Shown: positions 1 to 5,212, counted from the stretch's first letter. The stretch is 5,215 nt of DNA from Chloroflexota bacterium (GCA_021788565.1 JAJYKO010000495.1:1-5215), one strand, 5' to 3'. The notes: generated by a model from the letters alone, not told the origin. Numbers and translations are program-made.

Positions 1-1
1 G

Positions 2-184
2 AAGCAGGCTGGCACGTCCTCGACGGCCTCTCGTGGCCTCCATCCGTTCAAGGTCGCCGGTGTCTCCATCTCGGGTTGGTATCCGAGCGCCAAGACACCC
101 AATGGCAGGCAGCCCTTCACCTCCCAACTCAAGTTCGCCCTCGGCCTCTTTCTGGAGTTCCACTCGCTGGTCGTTCCGTCGTAA
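2..184 (+). CDS. Partial open frame of unknown product, cut by the window edge
   Basis: This frame is open from the first bases to a TAA at 182-184 and gives about 60 residues. The translation looks protein-like, with stretches such as VAGVSISGWYPSAKTPNG and QLKFALGLFLEFHSL, and its third codon positions are mostly G or C. I do not recognise a family. It could be the C-terminal end of a gene that starts outside the window. It could equally be chance openness, because the other two forward frames are also open here, as is common in GC-rich DNA. The same stop is followed at once by the IS5-family remnant, so the whole left edge may be decayed mobile DNA. No function is proposed. Confidence 0.25.
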   Translation, partial: KQAGTSSTASRGLHPFKVAGVSISGWYPSAKTPNGRQPFTSQLKFALGLFLEFHSLVVPS

Positions 185-368
185 TAGCCGCATGCTGGCC
201 ATCCTGCCAAGGACCATCGGCGCATCGTCAATGGCATCCTGTGGATCCTCCGCACGGACGCTCCCTGCCGTCATCCACTCGCGCGGCGTAGCCCCCCGGC
301 AGACGGTCTGCACCCGCTCCTACCGCTGGCGCAACGCAGACATTTGGGATCACGTCCCTCTCCACCTC
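180..368 (+). pseudogene. IS5-family transposase remnant, N-terminal region, frameshifted
   Basis: Piecing together two frames gives the N-terminal DNA-binding region typical of IS5-family transposases. One frame, from about 194, reads GHPAKDHRRIVNGILWILRT followed by DAP. This matches the family pattern GRP-x-x-DHR-x-x-xNGILW-xLRTGAPWRDLP. After about position 290 the match moves to another frame, reading RQTVCTRSYRWRNADIWD, which corresponds to the family segment around WQTVxxRFxRW. A short piece before 194 (RRNSRM) also seems to belong but lies in this second frame. At least two frameshifts and the loss of everything after about residue 80 make it non-functional. No DDE catalytic domain and no clear terminal inverted repeats are visible. 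It is a relic of an insertion that later decayed. Confidence 0.7.
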
Positions 369-437
369 ACCACCCACCCCGTCCCACACCCCTACTCACT
401 GAGGCCACAATTCTATCCCCCTGATACCCCCTGCAGG

Positions 438-443
438 TATAAT
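438..443 (+). promoter_or_regulatory. Candidate -10 box of the promoter for the FTR-TusA fusion gene
   Basis: The hexamer TATAAT matches the sigma-70-type -10 consensus exactly. It lies about 140-160 bases before the first intact gene. No good -35 box sits 16-18 bases upstream, and no TGn extension precedes it, so this could be a coincidence in an A/T-rich patch. If used, transcription would begin near 450 and leave a leader of about 150 bases that contains the hairpin at 546-567. Confidence 0.4.
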
Positions 444-545
444 TGATCGATTCCTGGTCCGGCGGGTGAAGAGTTCTCCCAAGCAGGAAAAGGCGCGGAT
501 GCTGGAGCTGGGCGCCGTCTTTCCATCAGTGGAGACCCTCCGCGT

Positions 546-567
546 CCGGACCCGGGCTCTGGTCCGG
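546..567 (+). other. Leader hairpin upstream of the FTR-TusA fusion gene
   Basis: CCGGACC (546-552) and GGTCCGG (561-567) form a perfect 7-base-pair GC-rich stem with an 8-base loop. It ends 16 bases before the GGAGGAG ribosome-binding site at 584-590. No U-run follows, so it is not a rho-independent terminator. It could influence translation initiation or mRNA stability, but I do not recognise a known riboswitch class. The rest of 444-599 shows no gene on either strand that I would defend. Confidence 0.45.
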
Positions 568-583
568 TCCTCAGTCTAATCAT

Positions 584-590
584 GGAGGAG
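584..590 (+). promoter_or_regulatory. Ribosome-binding site that decides the start of the FTR-TusA gene
   Basis: GGAGGAG is a near-consensus Shine-Dalgarno sequence. It lies inside the frame that would begin at ATG 582, so it cannot serve that start, and it is nine bases before the in-frame TTG at 600. The next ATG, at 612, is 21 bases away and too far. This favours the TTG start. Confidence 0.6.
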
Positions 591-599
591 AGTAAACAT

Positions 600-1238
600 T
601 TGTCGAGTCTCATGGCGGACCTGAAGATGTACAGAGATTTCATCACGGGTTGGTGGAAGTATCGGAAAAGGATGAAGCGTGACGACGTGTGGATCCAGAA
701 GTACGCCCAGGCGAAAGGGCTGCGAGCGAATCCCCACGCGATGTTCTACACCAACCTGAAGATCTGGATCGAGGAGAGCCGCGATCTATACGGCAGACAG
801 CAATGCCCCTGCTTTGAGCCTTCGGGTGACGCAGGCCTGGACAGGAAACTGCTCTGCCCATGTGCCTTCGCACCCGCCGACGTCGAGGCGAGGGGAGTCT
901 GCCACCGTGTTCTGTTCGGAAGGGGGGACCTGACCGACGCCGAGTTCGCTGCTGCCGAGAAGGAGCTCCAGCGTGAGTACCGACCGGGATTGAACCTCAT
1001 CGGAAACCGCCTGGATACCCGAGGGCAGCCGCTGGATCCAAGCCGGGGCCTGCCGGTGCCCGATGCCACTCACCAGGTCAAGCAAGCCCTGAACGCCGTG
1101 GCGGGCGATCTGGTGGTAGTAGTGGATCGGGAGGCGTCGGTGGCCAACCTGCAGAAGATGGCGGCTTCCCGGGGGTATGGTTTCGACAGCCGCGAGGCCA
1201 GTCCAGGAGTTCATGAGGTCACCCTGAAGCGTTCCTGA
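600..1238 (+). CDS. Ferredoxin:thioredoxin reductase-like [4Fe-4S] domain fused to a TusA/YedF-N-like domain; both lack a key cysteine
   Basis: Two domains are visible. Residues about 27-128 resemble the catalytic subunit of ferredoxin:thioredoxin reductase, with motifs CPC (69-71), CPC (86-88) and CH (101-102). In that family four cysteines hold a [4Fe-4S] cluster, here C69, C86, C88 and C101. Two more form the redox disulfide: C71 is kept, but its partner is arginine R103 (CGT, 906-908). Residues about 146-212 resemble the TusA/SirA fold of YedF: RGLPVPDATHQVKQAL aligns without gaps to the family's DxRGLxCPxP helix, followed by VVVVDREASVANLQ and a GYGF turn. The CP cysteine is valine V153 (GTG, 1056-1058). 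I chose TTG 600 because GGAGGAG (584-590) lies nine bases upstream. The alternative ATG at 582 has no Shine-Dalgarno site and would add six residues. The protein is probably cytosolic, with no signal peptide or membrane segment. It is a single-gene unit closed by the terminator at 1313-1357. Its substrate is unknown. Confidence 0.8.
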   Translation: MSSLMADLKMYRDFITGWWKYRKRMKRDDVWIQKYAQAKGLRANPHAMFYTNLKIWIEESRDLYGRQQCPCFEPSGDAGLDRKLLCPCAFAPADVEARGVCHRVLFGRGDLTDAEFAAAEKELQREYRPGLNLIGNRLDTRGQPLDPSRGLPVPDATHQVKQALNAVAGDLVVVVDREASVANLQKMAASRGYGFDSREASPGVHEVTLKRS

Positions 1239-1248
1239 GTGAGCGCGG

Positions 1249-1268
1249 AGCCGGGATGAGAACCGGCT
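1249..1268 (+). other. Small GC hairpin just after the FTR-TusA stop codon
   Basis: AGCCGG (1249-1254) pairs with CCGGCT (1263-1268) around an 8-base loop that begins with G. It lies ten bases after the TGA stop. A second small hairpin, GCCC/GGGC, follows at 1274-1286. Both lie before the main terminator and probably just stabilise the 3' end of the transcript. Confidence 0.35.
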
Positions 1269-1312
1269 CGTGAGCCCCGTGCGGGCACAAGTATCGGATC
1301 GGACCGGAAAAC

Positions 1313-1357
1313 AAAGACCCGGCAACCTCTACTCGAAGACAGGTCGCCGGGTCTTTT
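1313..1357 (+). terminator. Rho-independent terminator after the FTR-TusA fusion gene
   Basis: AAAGACCCGGC (1313-1323) pairs perfectly with GCCGGGTCTTT (1346-1356) over 11 base pairs. The 22-base loop can itself pair ACCT (1325-1328) with AGGT (1341-1344). The stem ends in TTTTCTT on the plus strand. A-rich bases on the left side (AAAACAAAG) mean it might also act weakly in the other direction. It separates the fusion gene from the double-cubane operon. Confidence 0.9.
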
Positions 1358-1686
1358 CTTAATCTTATGGCGTGTGACGAGCCTTGCAGAGAAGGGCCAG
1401 GTTGCCAGGAAACGGCGATTGCACCGTACTTGCCCGCAATGATAGACTGGCCTTGCCGCAGCTTTACTTGACTCCTGGCAGAGAAGCGAAACTCATGGGA
1501 AAGGGGGTGAGGGCAATGACTGAGTGGCTGTGCCTCAGCCAGACCTGAACCTGGGTCCATAGTGGATCGATGCAGGTTCTGCATCAGTCGTCTGCTCTAA
1601 GAGCGTCCCTCTCCCCCAGGACCGCGATGGGCCCACCTGGCGAGCCGTGATTCGCTGTCCTGACTCCTTCCAAGACTGAGAAGGTG
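1358..1686. other. Intergenic stretch with no recognisable gene
   Basis: I find no convincing coding frame, tRNA or insertion-sequence signature here. A short hairpin, GATGCA/TGCATC with a 5-base loop, lies at 1569-1585. A copy of the 8-mer GAGCGTCC at 1601-1608 recurs in the palindrome at 1687-1716. A TTGACT at 1468-1473 has no good -10 partner. The promoter of the double-cubane operon probably lies in this stretch, but I cannot place it. Confidence 0.5.
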
Positions 1687-1716
1687 TTGGCAGGACGCTC
1701 AAGAGCGTCCTGCCAA
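1687..1716. repeat. Near-perfect palindrome upstream of the double-cubane operon
   Basis: TTGGCAGGACGCTC (1687-1700) and its exact reverse complement (1703-1716) are separated only by AA. As RNA this gives a stem of about 13 base pairs with a small loop. Flanking G1686 and C1717 extend it. It ends 24 bases before the ribosome-binding site of the next gene. The following CTTCATCTT is only weakly T-rich, so termination is possible but not strong. A dispersed REP-like repeat or an operator are alternatives. Confidence 0.75.
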
Positions 1717-1740
1717 CTTCATCTTCAAAGAAAGTCGCGG

Positions 1741-1747
1741 AAAGGAG
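1741..1747 (+). promoter_or_regulatory. Ribosome-binding site for the double-cubane reductase gene
   Basis: AAAGGAG lies nine bases before the GTG at 1757. This spacing supports GTG 1757 as the start, although GTG is not the most common initiation codon. Confidence 0.8.
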
Positions 1748-1756
1748 CACAGGCAA

Positions 1757-3034
1757 GTGACCACAGACAACAGAGAGATGTGGGCCGACCTCGGCATAGA
1801 CCTCGACCAGCACGACGTGCTGTTGAACGCCCTTCCCAAGCTATACCAAGAGATCTACGGCTCCCAGACCAACCGTCCCTCGGGCATGGGATTCTTCGAG
1901 TTCGTCGTCGGGGACATCCACGGCATCCGCGTCAGGGAGCTGCGTGAACACGCCGCCCAGGGTGGGAAGGTAGTAGCCACCTACTGCGTCTTCGTCCCCG
2001 ACGAGGTGGTGCTCGCCGCGGGAGCGATCCCCGTGGGGCTCTGCGCAGGGACCCAGTTCTCCGTGCCGATGGCGGAGGAGGTGCTCCCCCGCAACACCTG
2101 CGCCCTCATCAAGTCCTCCTTCGGCTTCAAGCTCGGGCGCATCTGCCCCTACGTGCAGTCCAGCCACCTGATCGTGGGTGAGACCACCTGCGATGGCAAG
2201 AAGAAGATGTTCGAGCTGCTCGGCGAGTACCAGCCAGTGTACGTCATGGAGGTACCTAACAAGAAGTCCGAGCGTGGGCGAGCCCTGTGGCAGGGCGAGG
2301 TCGGTGCCTTCGTCGAAACCGTTGAGAAGCTGACTGAGAACAGAGTGACCGTTGACAAGTTGGCCGAGGCGACCAGCGTGATGAACGCCAAGCGCCGCGC
2401 TCTCCAGCGCCTCTACGACACACGCAAGGCTGATCCCGTGCCCATCAGCGGGCGGGATGCCCTCCTGGTGACCCAGATCTCCTTCTACGACGACCCGCGT
2501 CGTTTCACGCAGCAGACCAACGCCCTGTGCGACGAGTTGGAGGCGCGCGTTGCCGCCGGGGAGGGGGTGGCGCCGAAGGGGGCTCCTCGCATCCTGATCT
2601 CGGGCTCCCCCATGGCCATCCCCAACTGGAAGCTGCACCACATCGTCGAGAGCGCGGGCGCGGTGGTAGTGTGCGAGGAGTCGTGCATCGGCACCCGAGC
2701 CTTCAGCGATCTGACCCCTGAGACGGGCGGCACGTTGGAGGAGCAGCTCACGGCCGTAGCCGACCGCTACATGCAGATCCACTGCGCCTGCTTCACGCCG
2801 AACGACGAGCGGCTGGACGACGTCGTGAGACTGGCGAAGGAGTACCGTGCCGACGGCGTCATCCACTACAACCTCCAGTTCTGCCACACCTACGCCAACG
2901 AGGCGGTCAAGGTGGAGAAGGCGCTCTCAGATGCGGGGATCCCCTTGCTTCGCGTGGAGACCGATTACGGTAGCGAGGATGAGGGGCAGCTGAGGACGAG
3001 GGTGGACGCCTTCCTGGAGATGATCCGCCAGTGA
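1757..3034 (+). CDS. Double-cubane-cluster reductase, 2-hydroxyacyl-CoA dehydratase (HgdB/YjiM-like) family
   Basis: The 425-residue product matches the large-subunit family of 2-hydroxyacyl-CoA dehydratases, benzoyl-CoA reductases and the double-cubane cluster protein (DCCP). Landmarks are TYCVFVPDEVVLAAGAIPVG (about 75-94), RNTCALIKSSFGF (113-125), GETTCDGKKKMFELL (141-155) and LISGSPMAIPNWK (280-292), then VVVCEESC (303-310), IHCACF (341-346) and NLQFCHTYANEA (372-383). Cysteines 77, 96, 115, 130, 145, 306, 310, 343, 345 and 376 supply ample candidates for the six ligands of an Fe8S9 double cubane. I cannot say which six are used. Only one large subunit is encoded next to the activator. 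This fits homodimeric DCCP/YjiM rather than the two-subunit CoA dehydratases. By family, it accepts electrons one at a time from its ATPase and reduces a small molecule in the cytosol. The substrate is unknown. It starts at GTG behind AAAGGAG and overlaps the activator gene by four bases. Confidence 0.9.
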   Translation: MTTDNREMWADLGIDLDQHDVLLNALPKLYQEIYGSQTNRPSGMGFFEFVVGDIHGIRVRELREHAAQGGKVVATYCVFVPDEVVLAAGAIPVGLCAGTQFSVPMAEEVLPRNTCALIKSSFGFKLGRICPYVQSSHLIVGETTCDGKKKMFELLGEYQPVYVMEVPNKKSERGRALWQGEVGAFVETVEKLTENRVTVDKLAEATSVMNAKRRALQRLYDTRKADPVPISGRDALLVTQISFYDDPRRFTQQTNALCDELEARVAAGEGVAPKGAPRILISGSPMAIPNWKLHHIVESAGAVVVCEESCIGTRAFSDLTPETGGTLEEQLTAVADRYMQIHCACFTPNDERLDDVVRLAKEYRADGVIHYNLQFCHTYANEAVKVEKALSDAGIPLLRVETDYGSEDEGQLRTRVDAFLEMIRQ

Positions 3035-3852
3035 TCGCGGCGGGACTGGATGTCGGCTCCAGGACCATCGTGCTGGCGACCGTGGATGGGGGCGAACTCC
3101 GGCACAGGGCAGTCGTCCCGACCGGGATCAACCCGCTGCAACGGAGTCAAGGGCTGCTCTCGGAGATCGGCTACGACCGGCTGGTGGTGACGGGCTACGG
3201 TCGTCGCCTCGTGGCGCCCGAGGTGGGAGGAGAGACCGTGTCCGAGATAACCGCCTATGCAGTAGGGGCACGGCATCTCTTCCCGGGCTGCCGGACGGTC
3301 ATCGACGTCGGCGGCCAGGACAGCAAGGTGATCCTCCTGTCGCAAAGCGGCCAGGTGGAGAAGTTCGAGATGAACGATCGGTGTGCGGCAGGCACGGGCA
3401 AGTTCCTGGAGATCATGGCGACAACCCTGGAGGTGCCCATCGATGAGCTATCCGAGCTTGCCGAGAGCGCCACGAAGACGGTGCAGATCAACAGCCTGTG
3501 CACCGTCTTCGCGGAATCGGAAGTGGTTTCCTTGATCGCGCGGGGGGAGGAGGCCAGCGCCATTGCGCTGGCGCTGCACGAGGCCGTAGCGACGCGGGTG
3601 GCCGCGATGGTGCGGCGGGTCGGTCCCAGGGGGCCGGTCGTGTTCGCGGGAGGTGGGGCGCTCAACCGGTGTCTGCACAGGTTGCTGGGCGAGAAACTCG
3701 GGGTAGCATTGATGACTCCCCAGGACCCACAGGCCGCAGGGGCCCTTGGGGCTGCCCTCATCGCCGGTCGGGTGGCTGACGCCACCTGTCGACATCTCCA
3801 CCCCTTAACCACGGGAGGCGCTTCCTTCCAATCTCCGCGCTCGCTTGGCTAG
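3031..3852 (+). CDS. ATP-dependent activator (acyl-CoA dehydratase activase/YjiL-like, ASKHA ATPase) of the double-cubane reductase
   Basis: This 273-residue protein carries the full signature of the BadF/BadG/HgdC activator family. A phosphate-binding loop GLDVGSRT lies at 5-12 and a second, IDVGGQDSK, at 91-99. NDRCAAGTGKFLE (115-127) and NSLCTVFAESE (154-164) carry C118 and C157. These are 39 residues apart, as are the two cysteines of the HgdC activator from Acidaminococcus, which hold one [4Fe-4S] cluster between the two subunits of the dimer. FAGGGALN (205-212) is the adenosine motif. The protein hydrolyses ATP to inject a low-potential electron into its partner. The GTG start lies in the GTGA overlap with the reductase gene, with GGAG at 3016-3019, so the two are translationally coupled. 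The last 25 or so residues, after ALGAALIAG, are a non-conserved tail. Confidence 0.93.
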   Translation: MIAAGLDVGSRTIVLATVDGGELRHRAVVPTGINPLQRSQGLLSEIGYDRLVVTGYGRRLVAPEVGGETVSEITAYAVGARHLFPGCRTVIDVGGQDSKVILLSQSGQVEKFEMNDRCAAGTGKFLEIMATTLEVPIDELSELAESATKTVQINSLCTVFAESEVVSLIARGEEASAIALALHEAVATRVAAMVRRVGPRGPVVFAGGGALNRCLHRLLGEKLGVALMTPQDPQAAGALGAALIAGRVADATCRHLHPLTTGGASFQSPRSLG

Positions 3853-3954
3853 CCTAGAGCTGAGCGTCTCAGGCACGACTACTGGCGGCGGGGAAACCTG
3901 TAGCAGTTCTACCGCCGTGTCCCGTTAACTCTCTGTAGGCAGAAGGTGAAGCAA
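3853..3954 (+). other. Short gap between activator and YedF-like gene
   Basis: No gene or clear terminator is seen in these 102 bases. A small hairpin CTGAG/CTCAG lies at 3860-3872 without a T-run, so read-through from the activator gene into the DsrE-domain gene is plausible. AGAAGGTGA (3941-3949) is the ribosome-binding site of the next gene. Confidence 0.5.
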
Positions 3955-4308
3955 ATGGAGCAACGGCTTTCCGAGAATACAGTGCTCGTCGTGGACTCCG
4001 CCACTCTTGGTCGGGGCGACGAGGAGCTGGGCGCCCAACTCATGGTGAACTTCTTGCGCACGATCGCCTTCCGGGACGAAGTTCCCGAGACGGTGGTCTG
4101 CTACAACGGTGGCGTGAAGATGGCCGAGCAGGGCTCGCCCGCCGTGCCCATGCTGGAGGTGCTGGCCCAGAAGGGGGCGGACATCGTCCTGTGCGGCACG
4201 TGCGTCAAGTTCTTCGGGCTCCAGGATAAGCTCGCGATCGGACGGGTCGGGGACATGCAGGGCATAGTGGACGCGCTGTCCAAGGCGGGGAAGGTCATCT
4301 ACACATAG
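3955..4308 (+). CDS. Stand-alone DsrE-like domain matching the C-terminal half of YedF (selenium-metabolism sulfurtransferase-like)
   Basis: The 117-residue product matches the C-terminal DsrE/DsrF-type domain of YedF. An early LGRGDEELGAQLM segment (about 18-30) is followed by VVCYNGGVKMAEQGSP (47-62), then VLCGTCVKFFGLQDKLAIG (78-96) and GDMQGIVDAL (99-108). The CGTC pair (C80, C83) is the likely reactive site, and C49 is a third cysteine. Full YedF proteins are about 200 residues, with a TusA-like domain in front. Here that domain is absent, and a TusA-like domain occurs instead in the fusion gene at 600-1238. YedF has no proven reaction but tracks with selenium metabolism genes. I chose ATG 3955 because AGAAGGTGA (3941-3949) lies five bases upstream. 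An in-frame GTG at 3946 overlaps that site and is less likely. It is probably co-transcribed with the two genes before it. Confidence 0.85.
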   Translation: MEQRLSENTVLVVDSATLGRGDEELGAQLMVNFLRTIAFRDEVPETVVCYNGGVKMAEQGSPAVPMLEVLAQKGADIVLCGTCVKFFGLQDKLAIGRVGDMQGIVDALSKAGKVIYT

Positions 4309-4334
4309 GTGGTGTAGGCGCTGGCGGCACTGGG

Positions 4335-4678
4335 TTGCCGCTGGAGGTGGTGCGGTCGGCTGATGGGTCGTGCTTGCTGGCCACCCGCGTGCCATGCCTG
4401 AACCGAGCCCGCCCCCACTTCGGCCTAGTGGAAGTGGTCAACGTTCATCGACGGGGCCAAGAGGGTGCCCACGGCGCATCCCGGTTGAGCGACAGGGCCT
4501 GCTGTGCGCTCGACTGGAGGCAAACCCGGCCGCCACGGCCGCCTTGCAGGTCAGGCTGTGGGCCGAGTCGCAGGGGACCGTCCTGTACCCCTCCGCGATG
4601 CGAAACACGATCTACCGTCTTGGCTGGAGGCGGATCTACCGATGTTGGAAGCCGCTGGGAGAAACCGGGCGGGCTTAG
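4335..4678 (+). pseudogene. IS630-type transposase remnant, N-terminal helix-turn-helix region
   Basis: One frame from about 4457 reads PRGCPRRIPVERQGLLCARLEANPAAT in overlapping pieces, then LWAESQGTVLYPSAMRNTIY and RLGW (to about 4630). This follows the IS630-family plan: a basic linker, a second helix-turn-helix with LEANPDAT, a gap, a serine/threonine recognition helix and RLGW. The matching upstream part, HFGLVEVVNVHRRGQEG (4419-4466), is in a different frame, so a frameshift lies near 4460. The frame ends at a TAG at 4676-4678 and no DDE catalytic domain follows. The copy is dead. Assignment rests on pattern memory and the first 80 bases are uncertain. Confidence 0.5.
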
Positions 4679-4904
4679 ATGTTGCCGCGTGATGGGGTTC
4701 GGACCGCCGCCTCCAACAGGACCTGACCGGGAAGAACGTGCCGGGCTTCGTGCGAAACTTTTTTGCGTGAAGGTTGACACAGCGATACAGAACACGAGGA
4801 AATCCGGCCTGGTGCTGTGCCATCCTTCGCGCTAACTACCATCAACGTAGGGGTGCATCGGATGCATCCCAGGATTGTGTGGTGGCGTCCTGCCAGTCGC
4901 CGGC
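4679..4904. other. Non-coding stretch between transposase remnant and riboswitch terminator
   Basis: No protein-like frame is convincing on either strand, including the minus strand, where the riboswitch would be expected to lead into a gene. An imperfect palindrome, GGGTGCATC then GATGCATCCC, lies at about 4851-4870. A T-run at about 4759-4764 is not preceded by a good stem. Confidence 0.4.
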
Positions 4905-4938
4905 AAAAGGAAACCCCCGCCTCGGAACGAGACAGGGG
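4905..4938 (-). terminator. Rho-independent terminator ending the cobalamin riboswitch leader
   Basis: On the minus strand CCCCTGTCTCG (4938-4928) pairs with CGAGGCGGGGG (4924-4914) over 11 base pairs, two of them G-U, with a 3-base loop. TTTCCTTTT (4913-4905) follows. This is the expected expression platform of a transcription-terminating riboswitch. Confidence 0.85.
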
Positions 4939-4967
4939 CCGCAGAGAGTGTCTGCTTTAACAAAGAT

Positions 4968-4993
4968 CCCCTTGCCTACGGATAGACAAGGGG
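4968..4993 (-). other. Hairpin in the riboswitch expression platform
   Basis: On the minus strand CCCCTTGTCTA pairs with TAGGCAAGGGG over 11 base pairs, one of them G-U, closed by a TCCG loop. No U-run follows. It lies between aptamer and terminator and could be the regulatory hairpin that presents a kissing loop or competes with an antiterminator. Confidence 0.7.
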
Positions 4994-5044
4994 TGAATCC
5001 ACTCTGTTCGGACCTGCCCCTCTCTCTCGGAGGTGCCAACATCC

Positions 5045-5161
5045 AGACAAAGGCAGGCGTCCTGGCTTATCGGCCACGAGTCCGCGGCCGCATCACAGTT
5101 GCGGGACAGCGCCGGATTCCCACCGGCTTCGCTATTAGCCCCTCGCGGGGGACCTTTGTCT
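5045..5161 (-). promoter_or_regulatory. Cobalamin (B12) riboswitch aptamer
   Basis: Read on the minus strand, the hallmark elements occur in order. P1 is AGACAAAGG (5161-5153) with CCTTTGTCT (5053-5045). A CCCC/GGGG hairpin follows, then CTAATAGCGAAGCCGGTGGG, AATCCGGCGCTGTCCCGCAA and CTGTGATG. These match the conserved TTAATAGGGAA, CCGGTGAGAATCCGG and CCCGCxACTGT core. CGGCC/GGCCG forms a short P6 extension. AGCCAGGACGCCTGCC is the B12 box. At about 117 bases it is compact and lacks the large peripheral arms of adenosylcobalamin class I aptamers. This suggests a class II type, which often prefers methyl- or hydroxocobalamin. That subclass call is inference. Confidence 0.95.
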
Positions 5162-5183
5162 CTGACTATTCGATTGTGATGCC

Positions 5184-5212
5184 ATGTTAGCAGGTGAAGG
5201 CAGCCACGTCAA
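5184..5212 (-). promoter_or_regulatory. Promoter of the cobalamin riboswitch RNA
   Basis: On the minus strand TTGACG (5212-5207) and TAACAT (5189-5184) are separated by exactly 17 bases. They match the -35 consensus at five of six and the -10 consensus at four of six positions. Transcription would start near 5177, about 16 bases before P1 of the aptamer. That placement is what a riboswitch promoter should have. Confidence 0.7.

Noticed and set aside
1236..1268. TGA of the fusion gene followed by a hairpin, resembling a selenocysteine insertion site
   Set aside because: Read-through would add only six residues before another TGA at 1257-1259. The protein already ends where TusA-like domains end, so an ordinary stop is far more likely.
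1841..2887. Long minus-strand open frame of 348 codons
   Set aside because: It lies wholly inside the double-cubane reductase gene, whose plus-strand translation has clear family motifs. The minus frame is a mirror of GC-rich codons and shows no recognisable domain.
4324..4341. Hairpin GCGGCA/TGCCGC after the DsrE gene as a terminator
   Set aside because: The stem is only six base pairs and is followed by TGGAGGTGG rather than a T-run.
4774..4802. Perfect TTGACA on the plus strand as a possible -35 box
   Set aside because: At 17 bases spacing the hexamer is AGGAAA, which is not a -10 box, and no gene follows on the plus strand.
4335..4835. Plus-strand open frame of 166 codons after the DsrE gene
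   Set aside because: It has no ribosome-binding site and no coherent protein-like composition. Only a short part overlaps the IS630-like remnant, whose main match is in another frame.
4445..5042. Minus-strand open frames near the riboswitch as its regulated gene
   Set aside because: The frames at 4445-4795, 4551-4823 and 4842-5042 have low-complexity, Pro/Ser/Arg-rich translations without any family resemblance. The last overlaps the terminator and platform itself.
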